DNA from: Lineus longissimus
Taxonomy: Eukaryota; Nemertea; Pilidiophora; Heteronemertea; Lineidae
Assembly: GCF_910592395.1 (NCBI RefSeq)
Contig: NC_088324.1
Span: forward strand, 2,420,001 to 2,484,000
DNA length: 64,000 nucleotides
Reading direction: 5' to 3'
Shown: piece by piece, positions 10,931 through 21,775 of the stretch
Layout of the letters: every line of letters starts with the position of its first letter
Position numbering within the stretch: position 1 is the stretch's first letter
Made by a program: the position numbers and the translations under genes
Notes under the pieces: generated by a model
Database searches by the model: none
What the model was told of the DNA's origin: nothing
Seen by the model: only the letters and a program-made list of their open reading frames with translations

Positions 10931-12917
10931 AATCCAGGGTTCTGGTGGTAGCATCTCCCCAGGGGGTGCCACAGGAGGTGCTTCCAAGTAGGAAGACGCC
11001 TGGGGTGATCTATCAGGAGCTCCAGCAAGGCTGGGAACCAGGCCTGATTTGGCCAGCAAGGTGCGATGAGAGTTATTCTCACCGGATGGCTGGTCAAGAT
11101 CTTGTTCAGGACTGGTTGGATGAGAGGGAGGGGTGGAAACGCATATGCGTTCAGCCCGACCCAAGAGGCTGTAAGGCTGTCGACTTCCAGGGCCTCTTCG
11201 TCCGGAAGTGGAGAGTAATAGATGGGAAGGCGATTGTTCAGCCTGGTGGCGAACAGATCTACCTTCGGAGATTGCCAAAGGCGACAAAGGTCGTCTACAA
11301 TCTCCTGATGGAGTGTCCACTCTGTCTGAACTAGCTTGTTCTGACGGGACAGGGCGTCGGCAAGGATGTTGCGATTGCCCGGTATGTGTCTGGCACATAT
11401 CGATACTCCAAGGTCGGCACAAAGATGGTAAAGCTCCCAAGTTAGCTGGCAAAGAATGCCGGACTTTGTGCCTCCCTGTCTCCTGACATATGCTACTACT
11501 GTAGAATTGTCGGAGAACAGGGTTACTCTCCGATTCTTCAGGCGAAGGGAAAGAGCCCTCACGGCAAGAAGGACAGCCTTCATTTCCAATATATTTATTG
11601 GAAGAATGGTCTCCTCCCTTGTCCATAGACCTCTTATGGACATGTCCCCGTTGTTCAGATGTGCTCCCCACCCTAGTAGGGAAGCATCTGTGAACAGGGA
11701 CACTTCTGGGGGCGGTGGAGCAAGATCTACACCGCTTTGGAGACGAGTCTCCGACTCCCAGAAGTTCCAGACGTTCTTGAGTAGGTATTGAGGTATCAAT
11801 ACCAACTTGTCTAATGGGTCCCTGTGGGGTTTCCATAGAGACATTAGAAACATCTGGATGGGACGCATATATAGACGGCCAAGGGGGATTTGGTCTGCTG
11901 CCGAATTCAGAAGTCCCAAAAGGCTCAAGCATCGCCTTGCGGGAGCTTGAGTCCTTCCTCTGAATTCTGCGACGAGATGAAGAATTTTCTTTATCCTGTC
12001 TAGGGGGGGGGGGGGGGGGGGGGGGCAGCATTTTCCCTATGGCCGTAAGGAACCGAACTCCAATGTAAACGAAGTCTTGGGATGGTAAGAATTCTGACTT
12101 TGTTTCGTTGATAATCGTACCTGCGGAAACTACTTTTTGCTTTAGAACCTGAAGTTGTTGCAGTAGTAGTTCCCGCGATTTGCAACGGAGTAGCCAATCG
12201 TCTAGGTAGTGATGGAGCTTGAACCCCATCACGTGAAAGGGAGCGACGAAGGCTGTGACTATCATCGTAAAAATTAGGGGTGCCGATGCCAGACCGAACG
12301 GCAGGGCCCTTAATTGATACGTCTTTCCTTCGTAATGGAATCGAAGGAAGTGTTGATAGTCTGGATGGATCGGTACATGTAAGTACGCATCCATTAAATC
12401 CATCGATACCGCCCAATCGTTGGGCTGTATCGCCGTTGCTATAGACCTGGTGGTTTCCATCTTGAAATGAGGAACATTCAAGAAGGTGTTTAACCTGGAA
12501 AGGTCTATGATCAGCCTCCATGTCCCTGCTTTCTTGGGAACCAAGAAAACGTGGCTGTAAAAGCCGGGGGAGCATGGATCTTGAAGGACCTGGATAGCTT
12601 GCTTCTCCAGTAATGTCGCGACCTCTGCTTGGAGGGCAGAGGCCTTGACTGGGTCCTTCGGTGGCTGAACTGGGGTTGGATATATGGTAGTCGGGGGGGG
12701 TACGGTTGAAATCTAGTTTCACTCCGTACCTCAACATGTTTGGGACTGGGGACCCCTTTGGGCACCAATCGTCCCAAATGTCTGCAAATTTTTGCAGACG
12801 GCCCCCGACTACCGGAGTCGGCTCCTTTTTGCGTCCGGGAGGAGAAAGGAGGGGGGAGTCACCTCTTCCGGCCAGCACCCCTTGGGCGAAAGGAGTGCTT
12901 AGTCGGACCGGACCCAC
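10738..12917 (-). pseudogene. DIRS reverse transcriptase-RNase H, frameshifted
   Basis: The RT reads through three frames. The N-terminal part (12917 to about 12700) includes KFADIWDDWCP. The palm (about 12700-12026) includes VPKKAGTWR, a conserved Asp in SMDLMDAY, and the YLDD catalytic box in HHYLDDWLLR. RNase H (11928-10738) has Asp in LFTDASLLGWG, Glu in LEMKAVLLA, Asp in LFSDNSTVV and Asp in NILADALSR. The shifts coincide with G8 at 12693-12700 and G23 at 12003-12025 on the plus strand. They may be real slippage mutations or sequencing errors in homopolymers. Apart from the frame breaks, the catalytic residues are present. Confidence 0.88.
12003..12025. repeat. Homopolymer run of 23 G
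   Basis: An uninterrupted G23 (C23 in the sense of the DIRS gene) lies between the RT palm and RNase H, at the point where the reading frame changes. Confidence 0.97.
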
Positions 12918-14427
12918 CCTGGTTAGAGGAAGTATTTTTCCTCTTTCCAGTCCGGCGACCCTCCGCTTCCCGTCGGAAGGATCCAGCAGGAGCAGGCTGA
13001 CTAGGCGGGGTAGGCCTAGGCAGGACCTGCCTGGCGTACGGGATTGAACCCGATGCCTGCTGGGGCCTCTCTATCTTTCTAGCATTAGGTAGAGAGGTCT
13101 TGACCCTCTGTGTCGCAGTGGGGGCATATAATTTGTCCCAATCTTTCTGTGCTTGAGCCGCCTCTTGTACAGAATCTGCGAACAGGAAAGAACCGTCCAT
13201 AGGAGCGGTTCTTAAGGCCCCTTCCAGCTGGAGGGATCTGATGACATTGAGAGAGCCCAGTGCGGCGTCTCTACGGAGTAGGACGCTATTTGCTGCGGTC
13301 TTGGCGGACAGCGCAATAGCGTGCCTAATCGAATGTGACAAGGATGTCACAAGCGATTTTGTGTCATCAGATAGTGACTCATTATCTTTTAGGGATCTGG
13401 CTAGGGCCAGGTTAGTGTGCTCTGCGTAGGAGAGTACCACTAACGTGTTTTTGGCCAGACCCTCTTGTGCTCTAAGGTCTCGGTAAGCCGAGGAGGAGGT
13501 CACCCTAGGCACGAGTTGGTCCAGCTGTACATCGTCCTTTAATATGGAAGTCGATGCTGCAGCTGGACAGCCGGCCGAGCTGACTCGATAATAGTCAGCG
13601 CGGTACTGCCTAACGGGAGGAAGTTGTGCCGTGAACAACTTCCCCGGTTTACACCAAGCTTCCGGTCCGACTGCCGGAAGGACAGGGATGGAAGTACGTT
13701 GGTGGGCGTCTTGTGAGTCTCTGATTGTACGCTCCAAAAGTTCAGAGACTGCTACCACCGACGGGGAGGGAGGAAGGAATTCAAGTGCCCGAGTGGAGCC
13801 TTGAGAAACCTGTGGATTGGGATCCACTTCCTGTCCCCAGAGTGAAAAGGTCGGTGTTGACAAGGCTGGCAGTTCCGGCGGGGTAGGGCACAGATCCTGC
13901 GGGAGGTACGCTCTGATCAAGGATCTGAGTGTCCTCATATCCGACAGGATACTGGCCTCCTCTGGTGACAGCTCCTCCTGATTGGGGGAGCGGTAGCCTG
14001 GCTGAGAACTCTCGTTCTCAGAAAATTCCTCTAAAATAGAGGAGTCGGATGGTGGGTATCCGATGGGACCAGGCGCACCAGAGGAACCGGAACCCTGCTC
14101 CAGATGGCTGAGTCTATCAGAAAGACCTGCTACCATCTGGATGAGCTGGGACAGTTGCTGTCCCGACTCGGGTTCCGGACCCGACGTGCGGCTTCTCTCA
14201 ACGACGGGCGGTTGAGGCGAGGGTGAGCGCATAAGCGAACCCTGGAAGCCGTATGTGCGGGCGAATGGGTCTTCCGGAAGCGGAAGATGCCCATATTCTG
14301 AACCAGAGTTCAGATGTCCTCTCTGCGTAGCTCGTTCCATGGGAACGACGCCTCTGCTACGAGGAGGGGGTGGCACTTCCGGTTGGTTCCACCCAAGAGG
14401 TTGGCCAACGTAGGAAGGTGCCTGCAT
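12859..14427 (-). CDS. DIRS gag-like protein
   Basis: This 522-residue open frame starts at a true ATG (14425-14427). It is rich in Pro, Ser and Gln. It has a short heptad-like segment (QLIQMVAGLSDRLSHLEQG) near residues 90-110 and ends in a strongly basic tail (RRTGKRKNTSSNQGG, then GRKR). Position (upstream of RT) and composition fit the poorly conserved gag-like ORF of DIRS elements; I see no zinc knuckle. It overlaps the start of the RT frame by about 60 nt. The function, nucleic-acid binding in particles, is inferred from family position. Confidence 0.7.
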   Translation of the reverse strand: MQAPSYVGQPLGWNQPEVPPPPRSRGVVPMERATQRGHLNSGSEYGHLPLPEDPFARTYGFQGSLMRSPSPQPPVVERSRTSGPEPESGQQLSQLIQMVAGLSDRLSHLEQGSGSSGAPGPIGYPPSDSSILEEFSENESSQPGYRSPNQEELSPEEASILSDMRTLRSLIRAYLPQDLCPTPPELPALSTPTFSLWGQEVDPNPQVSQGSTRALEFLPPSPSVVAVSELLERTIRDSQDAHQRTSIPVLPAVGPEAWCKPGKLFTAQLPPVRQYRADYYRVSSAGCPAAASTSILKDDVQLDQLVPRVTSSSAYRDLRAQEGLAKNTLVVLSYAEHTNLALARSLKDNESLSDDTKSLVTSLSHSIRHAIALSAKTAANSVLLRRDAALGSLNVIRSLQLEGALRTAPMDGSFLFADSVQEAAQAQKDWDKLYAPTATQRVKTSLPNARKIERPQQASGSIPYARQVLPRPTPPSQPAPAGSFRREAEGRRTGKRKNTSSNQGGSGPTKHSFRPRGAGRKR

Positions 14428-14500
14428 TTCCGGTAGGACGAAGTCCGAAACCGGAAATGCCCGTAACTCCTTCGCCGGTATGGAGCTACCGGAAGCCCTT

Positions 14501-15148
14501 TTAGAATGGGGGTACGGAGGGCGGAAACGCTGTTACCGAAGACGCATGGCGTTTCGGAGGTGGCGTTATAAGGTCCGGCCCTACTCTACTGTGTCCGTGA
14601 GGACTGGGGTTATTTCGCAGTAAAGACTGAGAAAAACCCCCAGTAGAGTCTTCGGTTACTGAAAAACGGGAACCCGCGTCAGTAACCGGAACTGCAATCG
14701 GCGGACCGGAAGCAGGGTGCTCCCGCGGGTACAAAGGGCTTGTACTCGGGGGAGCGGACGACAGGGGAACCGGAAGGTTCCCTGAGGTCCGGGGTATATT
14801 AAACCCTTGGAGACTTATTGGATGTAAGTCTCCCTTGGGACCACAGACATTAATAATGTCAGATCCCGCATCCTTCGCAGCCGCGGCCGGAACCGGAACT
14901 CGGCTGACGGAAGGAGTGGTGGCGGGAGGTTTGCTAGACCTCCGGGTTATATGCCCGGAAACGGAACCGGATGAGGGTTTAGGCGTCTTCGCGGCCCGTT
15001 TCCCGCCACCAGACGAAGTCCTTTGTGGTGAGACAAAGGATGCTGTCGGAGGGGTACGCCATATAAAAAATGGTAACAATGACAATAAAAACACTGGGAA
15101 CCCCAAGTAGGCCAGAAAGGACGCAATAATTAATGGAAAGGAAAACAT
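14501..15148 (-). CDS. DIRS 5' ORF, hydrophobic N-terminus, possibly gag N-part
   Basis: This 215-residue frame has an ATG at 15146-15148. Residues 1-31 are strongly hydrophobic and could be a membrane segment. The rest is Pro/Ser-rich low-complexity sequence without a recognised domain. It lies in a different frame from the gag-like ORF downstream, with 73 nt between them. It may be a separate small protein or the 5' part of gag separated by a frameshift. I cannot decide which. Confidence 0.45.
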   Translation of the reverse strand: MFSFPLIIASFLAYLGFPVFLLSLLPFFIWRTPPTASFVSPQRTSSGGGKRAAKTPKPSSGSVSGHITRRSSKPPATTPSVSRVPVPAAAAKDAGSDIINVCGPKGDLHPISLQGFNIPRTSGNLPVPLSSAPPSTSPLYPREHPASGPPIAVPVTDAGSRFSVTEDSTGGFSQSLLRNNPSPHGHSRVGPDLITPPPKRHASSVTAFPPSVPPF

Positions 15149-15444
15149 GCCTACTTGAATTAAACACTATTGCAATGGATCTGAGTCTTGTTCATTACAA
15201 TAGAGCGGAGAATAGCCTACTTAACTCTACCCTACCAAGATCAAAATAATGGAGCCGGGTCGACTAAGCTAGCTAAGAACATGTCTATAATTAAATAGAC
15301 TGGACAATACTAATGCCAAGATTAGTTTGGCGGTCTACTCCGTAGGTGAATGAACCCAAAAATTGTCTAGACTTGGCTGGTTGAATTTGGTTTTAAATCG
15401 AATTCACGGCAGCTTTGAAAAAACGATGTGCTTCGTAGAAGCAC
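15149..15444 (-). other. DIRS 5' leader
   Basis: This noncoding stretch lies between the right inverted repeat and the first DIRS ORF. No domain or clear promoter motif was recognised. Confidence 0.5.
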
Positions 15445-15615
15445 AAGAGTAAAGACTGAATATGGCGGCATGAGATCGGCGCGATCTCGCGGGATCGGTC
15501 AGGGCGCCGCCTGGCGGCCGAGCTGTTAACTCAGTTCTCCCTTTAGAAAATTAAAGGGATACTCTTTTGTTTGAGCCCAAATGGAGTAACATGCAAAAGT
15601 GTTCCATAGGTAAGT
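15445..15615. repeat. Right inverted terminal repeat of DIRS element
   Basis: This is the reverse complement of 9103-9274. It ends AGGTAAGT, and about 15 bp of right-specific terminal sequence (to 15630) follows before gypsy sequence resumes. Confidence 0.93.
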
Positions 15616-15630
15616 TTGAATGACACAAAA

Positions 15631-18600
15631 TGGTGAATAATCCAAAGGAATTCGCTCATGGAATGGCCTCAGCATTTCAGCTTTTTCTTTGAATTGCTGG
15701 CATTGAGCACAAGACTGGATATAAGATACAATGCGTTGATACATGCCATGAAAATAGAACAATTTCCTCATTGTGAGGTAAGTTCTAACACAACCTTGGT
15801 GATTGCTCAATAGAGAATCATGATACTTGGCTATTAACGGATCAATGAACTGGTCAGGGATCACAAGCTGAAAACAGAAATGATCACTATTAGACGGAAA
15901 GAATATTCTGAAAAGAATATCATTGCATAATAAATATTGTTCTGCTCTAAGCATTATCACTCTTGCTGCTTTCTTATCATTCGGTAAAATTTGGTAAGCC
16001 AGATAATCATAAATAGGTTTAAAGTTTGGAGAAGACTGTTGGGCTGCCTTGAATTGTTGTGTTTCAAAAGGTAAATTGTAATCTCTGATGACTTTCCGTT
16101 TTATGATATTGAAAACTCTGTTAAGCTCAGACTGGTTGGGGATATGACGAGCCGTCAAATCCTCGATCTTGGTGATCAGAGGCTCTGGCTTGCGAAGAAA
16201 CTCCAGAAATTCCTCTATGTTTGAATCCTCTTTAGCCGGTTTCTTGACAATTCGGTCCACCAGTCTTGGTTCTTCTGGTACTGGCTTTCTGGGTTTCGCA
16301 GGTTTTGTCTTTGGCGGTGGGTAGAAGATGTCCCCCGGTATCATTGGTTCGAAGTCTCTCAATTCACCTGGTCGGGGTTGGTTGTCGGCCTGCAGGGGGT
16401 GTTGATCATTATTCTCGTTCTGCAAAGGCGGGTCTAAGACGTCCTCCTGTTGATTGACATCTTGAGCATCTGGAATCGGCTGGTCCTGGTTAGCCTCAAC
16501 TTCAGGGACCTCAGCATCTTTGGGTACGGGTGGTCTCTCCGGAAAAAGTGGCTTGACAGGAATGTTCATCTGTCTCGCGAACGCTCGCGTCACTGGCCTT
16601 TCTACTGGGGCTGCTCTGAAAGGAAAGGCGTGATCATCTGCAGACAACGGGCAGAATTGTACTAGCTGGGCTGGAAGGGCTATTGGCATAATCCTTTCAA
16701 GGTCATCATCGTCTTCCCTTGGTGCTCTGCTGAGGAAATCTGAAATGACCATATCGGACCCTTTACAGTAAGAAATGTCAAAAGAATACTGAGATAGTCG
16801 TTCCCATAGCTTCTGCAACCTAAGAGTAGGTGGCTGGTGTTTTGACTTGTACATCTGGACTAGAGAGGAGTGGTCAACATAGCAATGAAATGTCGTAGAT
16901 TGTAAGTAATATTTCCAAGCTGTAACATTCATGAGAAGACCTGTCAATTCAAGTTCACTGACACTATACCTTTGTGCGGCGCTGGGCAAGATTTTGCTGT
17001 AATAGCCAACAACACGCTGTTGTCCACAAATATCTTGCATTAACACTGAACCGGTGGCACACCTAGAAGTATCGCTGTACAAATGGAAATCACCAGTGCC
17101 TTGAGGGGCACACAAGATTGGAGGGGATACAAGAAGTTCTCTGATCTTCTCAAATCTGTCGTCATGTTCCTCAGTCCAAAGAAATCTCTGATTTTTCCTA
17201 GAAAGAGAATGAAGGGGTTTGAAGAGAATCTGGAGTTTCGGTAAATACATAGAAAGAAACGTGACGGCTCCAATAAAGCGTCTCAACTCTCGCTGGTTAG
17301 AGGGTTTCCTCATGTTTCTAATCGCTGCGCACTTGTCCATCATCGCTCGGACTTGAACAATTCCGTCTGGTTCTGAAATGGAAATTTCATGACCAATATA
17401 TGTACAACTTGATCGAAACAAACGGCATTTTTGGGCTGACAGCTTTAATCCATGTTCCTGAAAAACCTGCAGAATACATTGAAGATGACCCATGTGCTCA
17501 GACTCATTACGGCTAAAAATCAAACAATCGTCATGTATAGCAACACAAAAGTCATCTTTATCTGGAATTGTAGCTAATATCTCATTAATCTGTTGTTGCC
17601 ACTTGGCTGGTGACATGTTCATTCCCATTGGTAACCGTTGGTACATATACATCGGTGCGCCCGGATAGGGGCAAATCCCTGTGTATCTCTGCGATTTTTT
17701 AGAAAGGGGTAGAGTATGAAAAGCAGATTTTAAATCTATAACAGAAAGAACTCGACACTCTGATTTTCCTAATCTAGAAAGAACATTCTGCAACGAGAGA
17801 TAATTCTGTTGAGCTGTCACAACTTTCCGGTTGAGAAACCTAAAATCTGAAACAAATCTAAATTGATCTGAATTTGGCTTCTTGATTAACAAACACGGCG
17901 AACTGTAGGCGGAACAACCCTTCTTGAGAATCCCTAACTTCACCAACTTCCGTAGTTCTCTATCCATTATGGGTTTCTGTACATCTGGAATTGGATATGG
18001 TTTGATATAAAATGGAGTTGTGTCCTTCAATTCAATATCCACTTCAATGTTTGGACAATGTCCTATCTCACCATAAAGACTAAAAGCATCTTTGTGCTTT
18101 AAAATCATCTCCCTTACTCTTTGTTTCCCTTCTGTGTCTAAAATACAAGTGTCCGAATCAAGATCAATGGTATCCTTTAAAATCTCTCGAGGTGTCTTCC
18201 TGGAAAGGGGATCAGTACATTCAAGGTGGGGATACTTTTTCAGGTTTTTATACTGGACATCTGACTCACAAGAAGCTCTTGTCAAATGCGTCTGCAACAT
18301 CTCCTGTGGAACTTGCCTGAAAGTATGAGAAAACTCACCCAAGTCAGTAAACGCTACTGGTTTATCAGAACTTAGAGAAATTGATCTTTTCCCCGTATTA
18401 GTGACTTGAACAGTACCCGTGCCCTTCTTAAGCTTTAAAAGTATATGAGATGGACAAAATCTGGTCAAATATTTACCAGAGTGTAGAAGGATCTCAGAAT
18501 TTTTCAATACTTTTGGCAACTTACCTTTCACCAATACATGTTTTGTTTCTCCGGGTTTGATGATACTACGGTTGACAGGTGTGAACCAAACCTTCTTTGG

Positions 18601-18897
18601 TCTCACAGTAAAAGTACGGGTTGCAAAATCTAATGAACCATTCAAAGCGGATAACGTAGAGGCTCCTACCAACACATCTGGGCCAGTCAGGTTGTCTACT
18701 ATGCAGGCATAAATTCTCAACCTACAACCCTGAATAGAAACTTCGAATGATAGTGCTTGATTAGTCTGTAGATATTCTCCATTACCAATTTTGAAGCAAC
18801 GTGGTGCAATATCAAATGCTGGCAAGCTACTAAGAAACTTCGATTTCTGTATACAAGAACCTGAAATAAGACTAGAAGTTGCTCCTGAATCAAACAA
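15631..18897 (-). pseudogene. Gypsy pol: protease, RT, RNase H, integrase zinc finger
   Basis: Domains in order, numbered from 18897: aspartic protease with DSGAT at residues 3-7; reverse transcriptase about 290-500 with Asp in VIDLKSAFHTL and an IHDD variant of the YxDD box at 454-457; RNase H about 600-720 with Asp in LYSDTSR, Glu in SELELTGLL and Asp in CYVDHSS; a Pro-rich linker about 750-870; an integrase HHCC zinc finger near 1040-1090 (H in KYHDSL, H in SNHQG, CAQC). The frame is open upstream of 18897 to the end of gag, suggesting gag-pol frameshifting rather than a separate start. The DIRS insertion cuts it at 15630/15631, and the last residues of the frame come from the DIRS end. 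Confidence 0.93.
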
Positions 18898-19052
18898 TAA
18901 GAGAATACCCTCTTTACTATCAAGATAGCCTTTGGCATAATTATTAGCTGTTAACTGTATGGCTGTAGTGTCAGTACCTAAAAATTCAGATGGGTCTTCA
19001 GCTTTTCTAACAGTTTCTCGGGGTAACTCAGTTGGTCCTTCTGAACCACCCC

Positions 19053-20265
19053 CTACTGAAAATTCTGATCTCTATTGGGTTGTCTGGGTCGCCATGACTG
19101 TCCTGACCTACCTGAGCCTGGGTCTTCCTGAAAGGAAGACTGGTTCATCATGTGATCGGCTTGCATCTGGAACATAGGGTGCTGACCTTGTTGGGCTGGA
19201 AATGGAGAGGGTTGTCCCTGTTGAGCTTGAAATCGAGAGGACTGTCCCTGTTGACCTTGTGCCATCTTGAGGTAACTCCAACACTTTCTCCATCCATGTC
19301 CAAACTTCCCACAGAAATGACACTGGAACGGACGGTATCCCTTGTTTTGCGGGCGATCAGTTGACCTTCTAGGACTGGGTTCTCGTTGTTGATCCTGGGT
19401 GGGAGTACGAGGACGAGAGGGGCTATTAGATCGATGACGATACCCGTGTCCGAACTCATTCCTCATTCTCTGTCTTCTGGGACTCCGACTATTGGGCCTA
19501 TGATCATCATGACGACAACTTCCTGCTGCATTGCTGGCAAACTGCACCTGTAGGTCTTTGATGCTTGCTTCTAGTTCTTGAATGTCACTCTTGATGTCCC
19601 TTACATCTTGGGAGGGAGCTGCTACATGCACCTGATCTGTAAAGGATACACTTTTCGGCATCATATCTAAGTACTTTTGGGCTAGATTGGCAAGAACTTG
19701 GGCATTGGCTCCAACTGGAGCGGCCATGACAACTGCTCTCTGGCATTCTTCTGGCAGAGAGTGTAAAAACTTTGTTCGGATCTGTTGATCATTGTAGTTT
19801 ATCATCTGCCCTGCAATTCTTATCTTCTGCAAGAACTGCTCTGCAGATTCACCTGTTTTGTAAACAATGTTGTCAAAGTATTTGACATTGGCAAACTCGC
19901 TATGGTGTTGGCTAAACCTGGATGAATGAGGCTCTCATATCATTCAGGTCTGTAAACATGCGACCATGTGCCCACAATCTTGCATTTCCTGCTAGGGACA
20001 ATCTAAACCTAACCGTTACGGCTGGCATTGCTGCAGCATTGGGGTTGTCTAATCCATGGACCTGCAAATAGTCTGTAAAGAGATACCAATGACTGATCGC
20101 TTTCTCATTAGATACATCTTCACCAGTAAACTTAGGGTCTGGAAGAAAATCTGCTGGTCTAAGTACTGGTTGAGCTGGGGCTGCACCTGGAGCTGGAGCT
20201 GGAGCTGGGGCTGGAGCTGGAGCTGGAGCTGCGGCTGGGGCTGCACCTGGAGCTGGGTCTGCCAT
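19053..20265 (-). pseudogene. Gypsy gag, broken by one frameshift
   Basis: The ATG is at 20263-20265. The N-terminus is an Ala-Pro repeat tract (about residues 4-30). The first frame stops at 19912. The second frame, open from at least 19832, continues the capsid-like region, so a single-base shift near 19912-19920 separates them. A CCHC zinc knuckle (CHFCGKFGHGWRKC) and a Gln-rich repeated tail follow. Gag would form particles and bind RNA. It stops at 19053, where pol is open in another frame, as in elements using ribosomal frameshifting. Confidence 0.88.
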
Positions 20266-21535
20266 CTGACTGTAGTGCTATAAAACTGAAAAACTAAGAG
20301 TTGACAAGTAGAAATCCTAGTATTTGAAATGGCAACGCATCACAAACTATAACTACACGCAGTGTCAACACATTAAGTCTTCCCAGAGTTTAAAATTAGA
20401 AATGAAATGACCGTGAGTATAGCATGCCAATGGTTAGGAGTAATGCATGAAGTTCCCTTGCACTACCACGCCTCAAAATGAAAAGCTGACCATGTCGGAC
20501 AAATGAAAAGTTAACTTGGTAATAAGTAGGCCTATTCCTCCTAGTAAATCAATTTAAGATAGGACTAAGTATAGCTACCGGACAAGGAAAACTGGCAAAG
20601 CTGGAAATCAAGAACATTATAGCGAGCAAAAAGTTGACACAAACATTACAATGTTGACACAAACATATGCAATAATGCGACTAAAAGATACCACATATCT
20701 GTAACTTGATACCGATTGTCTATGAAGATGGAATATTATACAAACAACAATAATGATCTAGAAACAGTAGAAGTAAACTAGTCTCTCATACACAAAAACA
20801 GTGTGCATTATTCGAAAACATCTAAGGATCACTCCTGAAGATAACTGCATAGCGGGTAACAATGTCCATCACTGTTTGACGAGGGGTTGATCACGTTGAA
20901 ACCTCCGACAATCCTTGTAGGAAGTACTGCAGTAGATAACCATCACCTGGTTACTGGCTATCAAAACACCGTCACTGATGACGTCGACACTCACATACAC
21001 TGGCAACATGAACTTCGTAAACCGCAGATTGACGATTACGAGACGATAAGACATAGACCAGTACGAGTTTCACTATAGATCATGCACAGTTCGAGTTGAC
21101 AAATACCATTCCTGGTGGTTGGAGTCTGGTGAGACCAGATCTAGCGTAGGTATAGACAGTTTGGAGGAGTTTACACTTACTTCCTATCCCATGAAACATA
21201 TCACTATCAGTGTTCCAACATTGCACTCATCACTCCCTATCAGTAAAGCATCATCAGTATCCGAGTATGTGCTGCAACGTAACGTATAAGCAGGTACACC
21301 ATGTACACGGATAGTTTCAGTCACCTCTCTCCGATCCGATGAAGAAATGATAACAAAATGTTATCGTCAACAACCAGGTCACGATTGAGTGCACCAGCCA
21401 CCACCAAGTGCCAAATGTACACAACACAGTAGTCAGTACACACTCTACATTTGAGTGTCCCCGATCGAGCACGCCATCCGCAAACTTGAAACGTTCGGAT
21501 GAAAACGAAAACTACCGTCAAATTAACTCACTATT
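20266..21535 (-). other. Gypsy 5' leader
   Basis: About 1.27 kb lies between the primer-binding site and the gag ATG. It has no long ATG-started frame or recognised motif, and is probably untranslated leader with a packaging signal. Confidence 0.6.
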
Positions 21536-21553
21536 GCCCGGTGTTCGGCACCA
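21536..21553 (-). promoter_or_regulatory. Primer-binding site, tRNA-Phe-like
   Basis: Directly after the 5' LTR the minus strand reads TGGTGCCGAACACCGGGC. The start TGGTGCCGAA followed by CCGGG resembles the complement of the eukaryotic tRNA-Phe 3' end with two internal mismatches. The tRNA identity is from memory. Confidence 0.65.
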
Positions 21554-21771
21554 TGTTATGTTTTCCTGGTTCCATTTCATTCAATAGAGGCAAATCCTGG
21601 TTTATCGTAAAATATCACTTTATTATTCGAAATGACAATCTCCACCACATGAACAAGCTGAGCGCGTCGCTCCTTTTCGGAAGATCCCCGGATGAACAGG
21701 GTCTACACAACCCGTGCCCTAATTAAAGGAGTCTGGGCCTGCTCTAAATATTGTGCTATTTATACATCACA
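21554..21771 (-). repeat. 5' LTR of the gypsy element (218 bp)
   Basis: Direct repeat of 6320-6537 with one mismatch. It is the promoter-bearing LTR for the minus-strand genes and is followed on its outer side by the ATAT target duplication (21772-21775). Confidence 0.95.
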
Positions 21772-21775
21772 ATAT

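Larger units (their letters stand above)
9059..15630 (-). mobile_element. DIRS-type tyrosine-recombinase retrotransposon
   Basis: It sits inside the gypsy integrase. Removing it rejoins the reading frame across an AAA/TTT core (9059-9061 and 15628-15630) with no target duplication, as expected for tyrosine-recombinase insertion. It has inverted terminal repeats, an internal complementary region next to the left repeat, and minus-strand genes in the order gag-like, RT-RNase H, tyrosine recombinase. Inverted repeats plus an internal region complementary to both ends are diagnostic of DIRS1-type elements. No methyltransferase domain was seen. Homopolymer-associated frameshifts break the RT-RH gene. 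The inverted repeats differ at only about two positions, so the insertion is young. Confidence 0.95.
6320..21771 (-). mobile_element. Ty3/gypsy LTR retrotransposon, with nested DIRS insertion
   Basis: The element is bounded by identical-length LTRs (6320-6537 and 21554-21771) that differ at one base. A 4-bp target duplication ATAT lies at 6316-6319 and 21772-21775. Paralogous units have a single CTCGATATCG here, so the empty site is visible. On the minus strand the order is 5' LTR, primer site, leader, gag, protease-RT-RNase H-integrase, 3' noncoding region, polypurine tract, 3' LTR. The order PR-RT-RH-IN defines Ty3/gypsy. Without the 6.57-kb DIRS insertion it is about 8.9 kb. Gag carries a frameshift and the integrase is split, so this copy is not autonomous. 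Confidence 0.95.

Noticed and set aside
10918-11334. Plus-strand ORFs antisense to DIRS and gypsy genes
   Set aside because: They are mirror frames of conserved minus-strand domains without motifs of their own.
9848-12544. Single 898-residue protein
   Set aside because: Its ends are RT palm and tyrosine recombinase, but the middle is out of frame with RNase H, so it is an overlap of frames.
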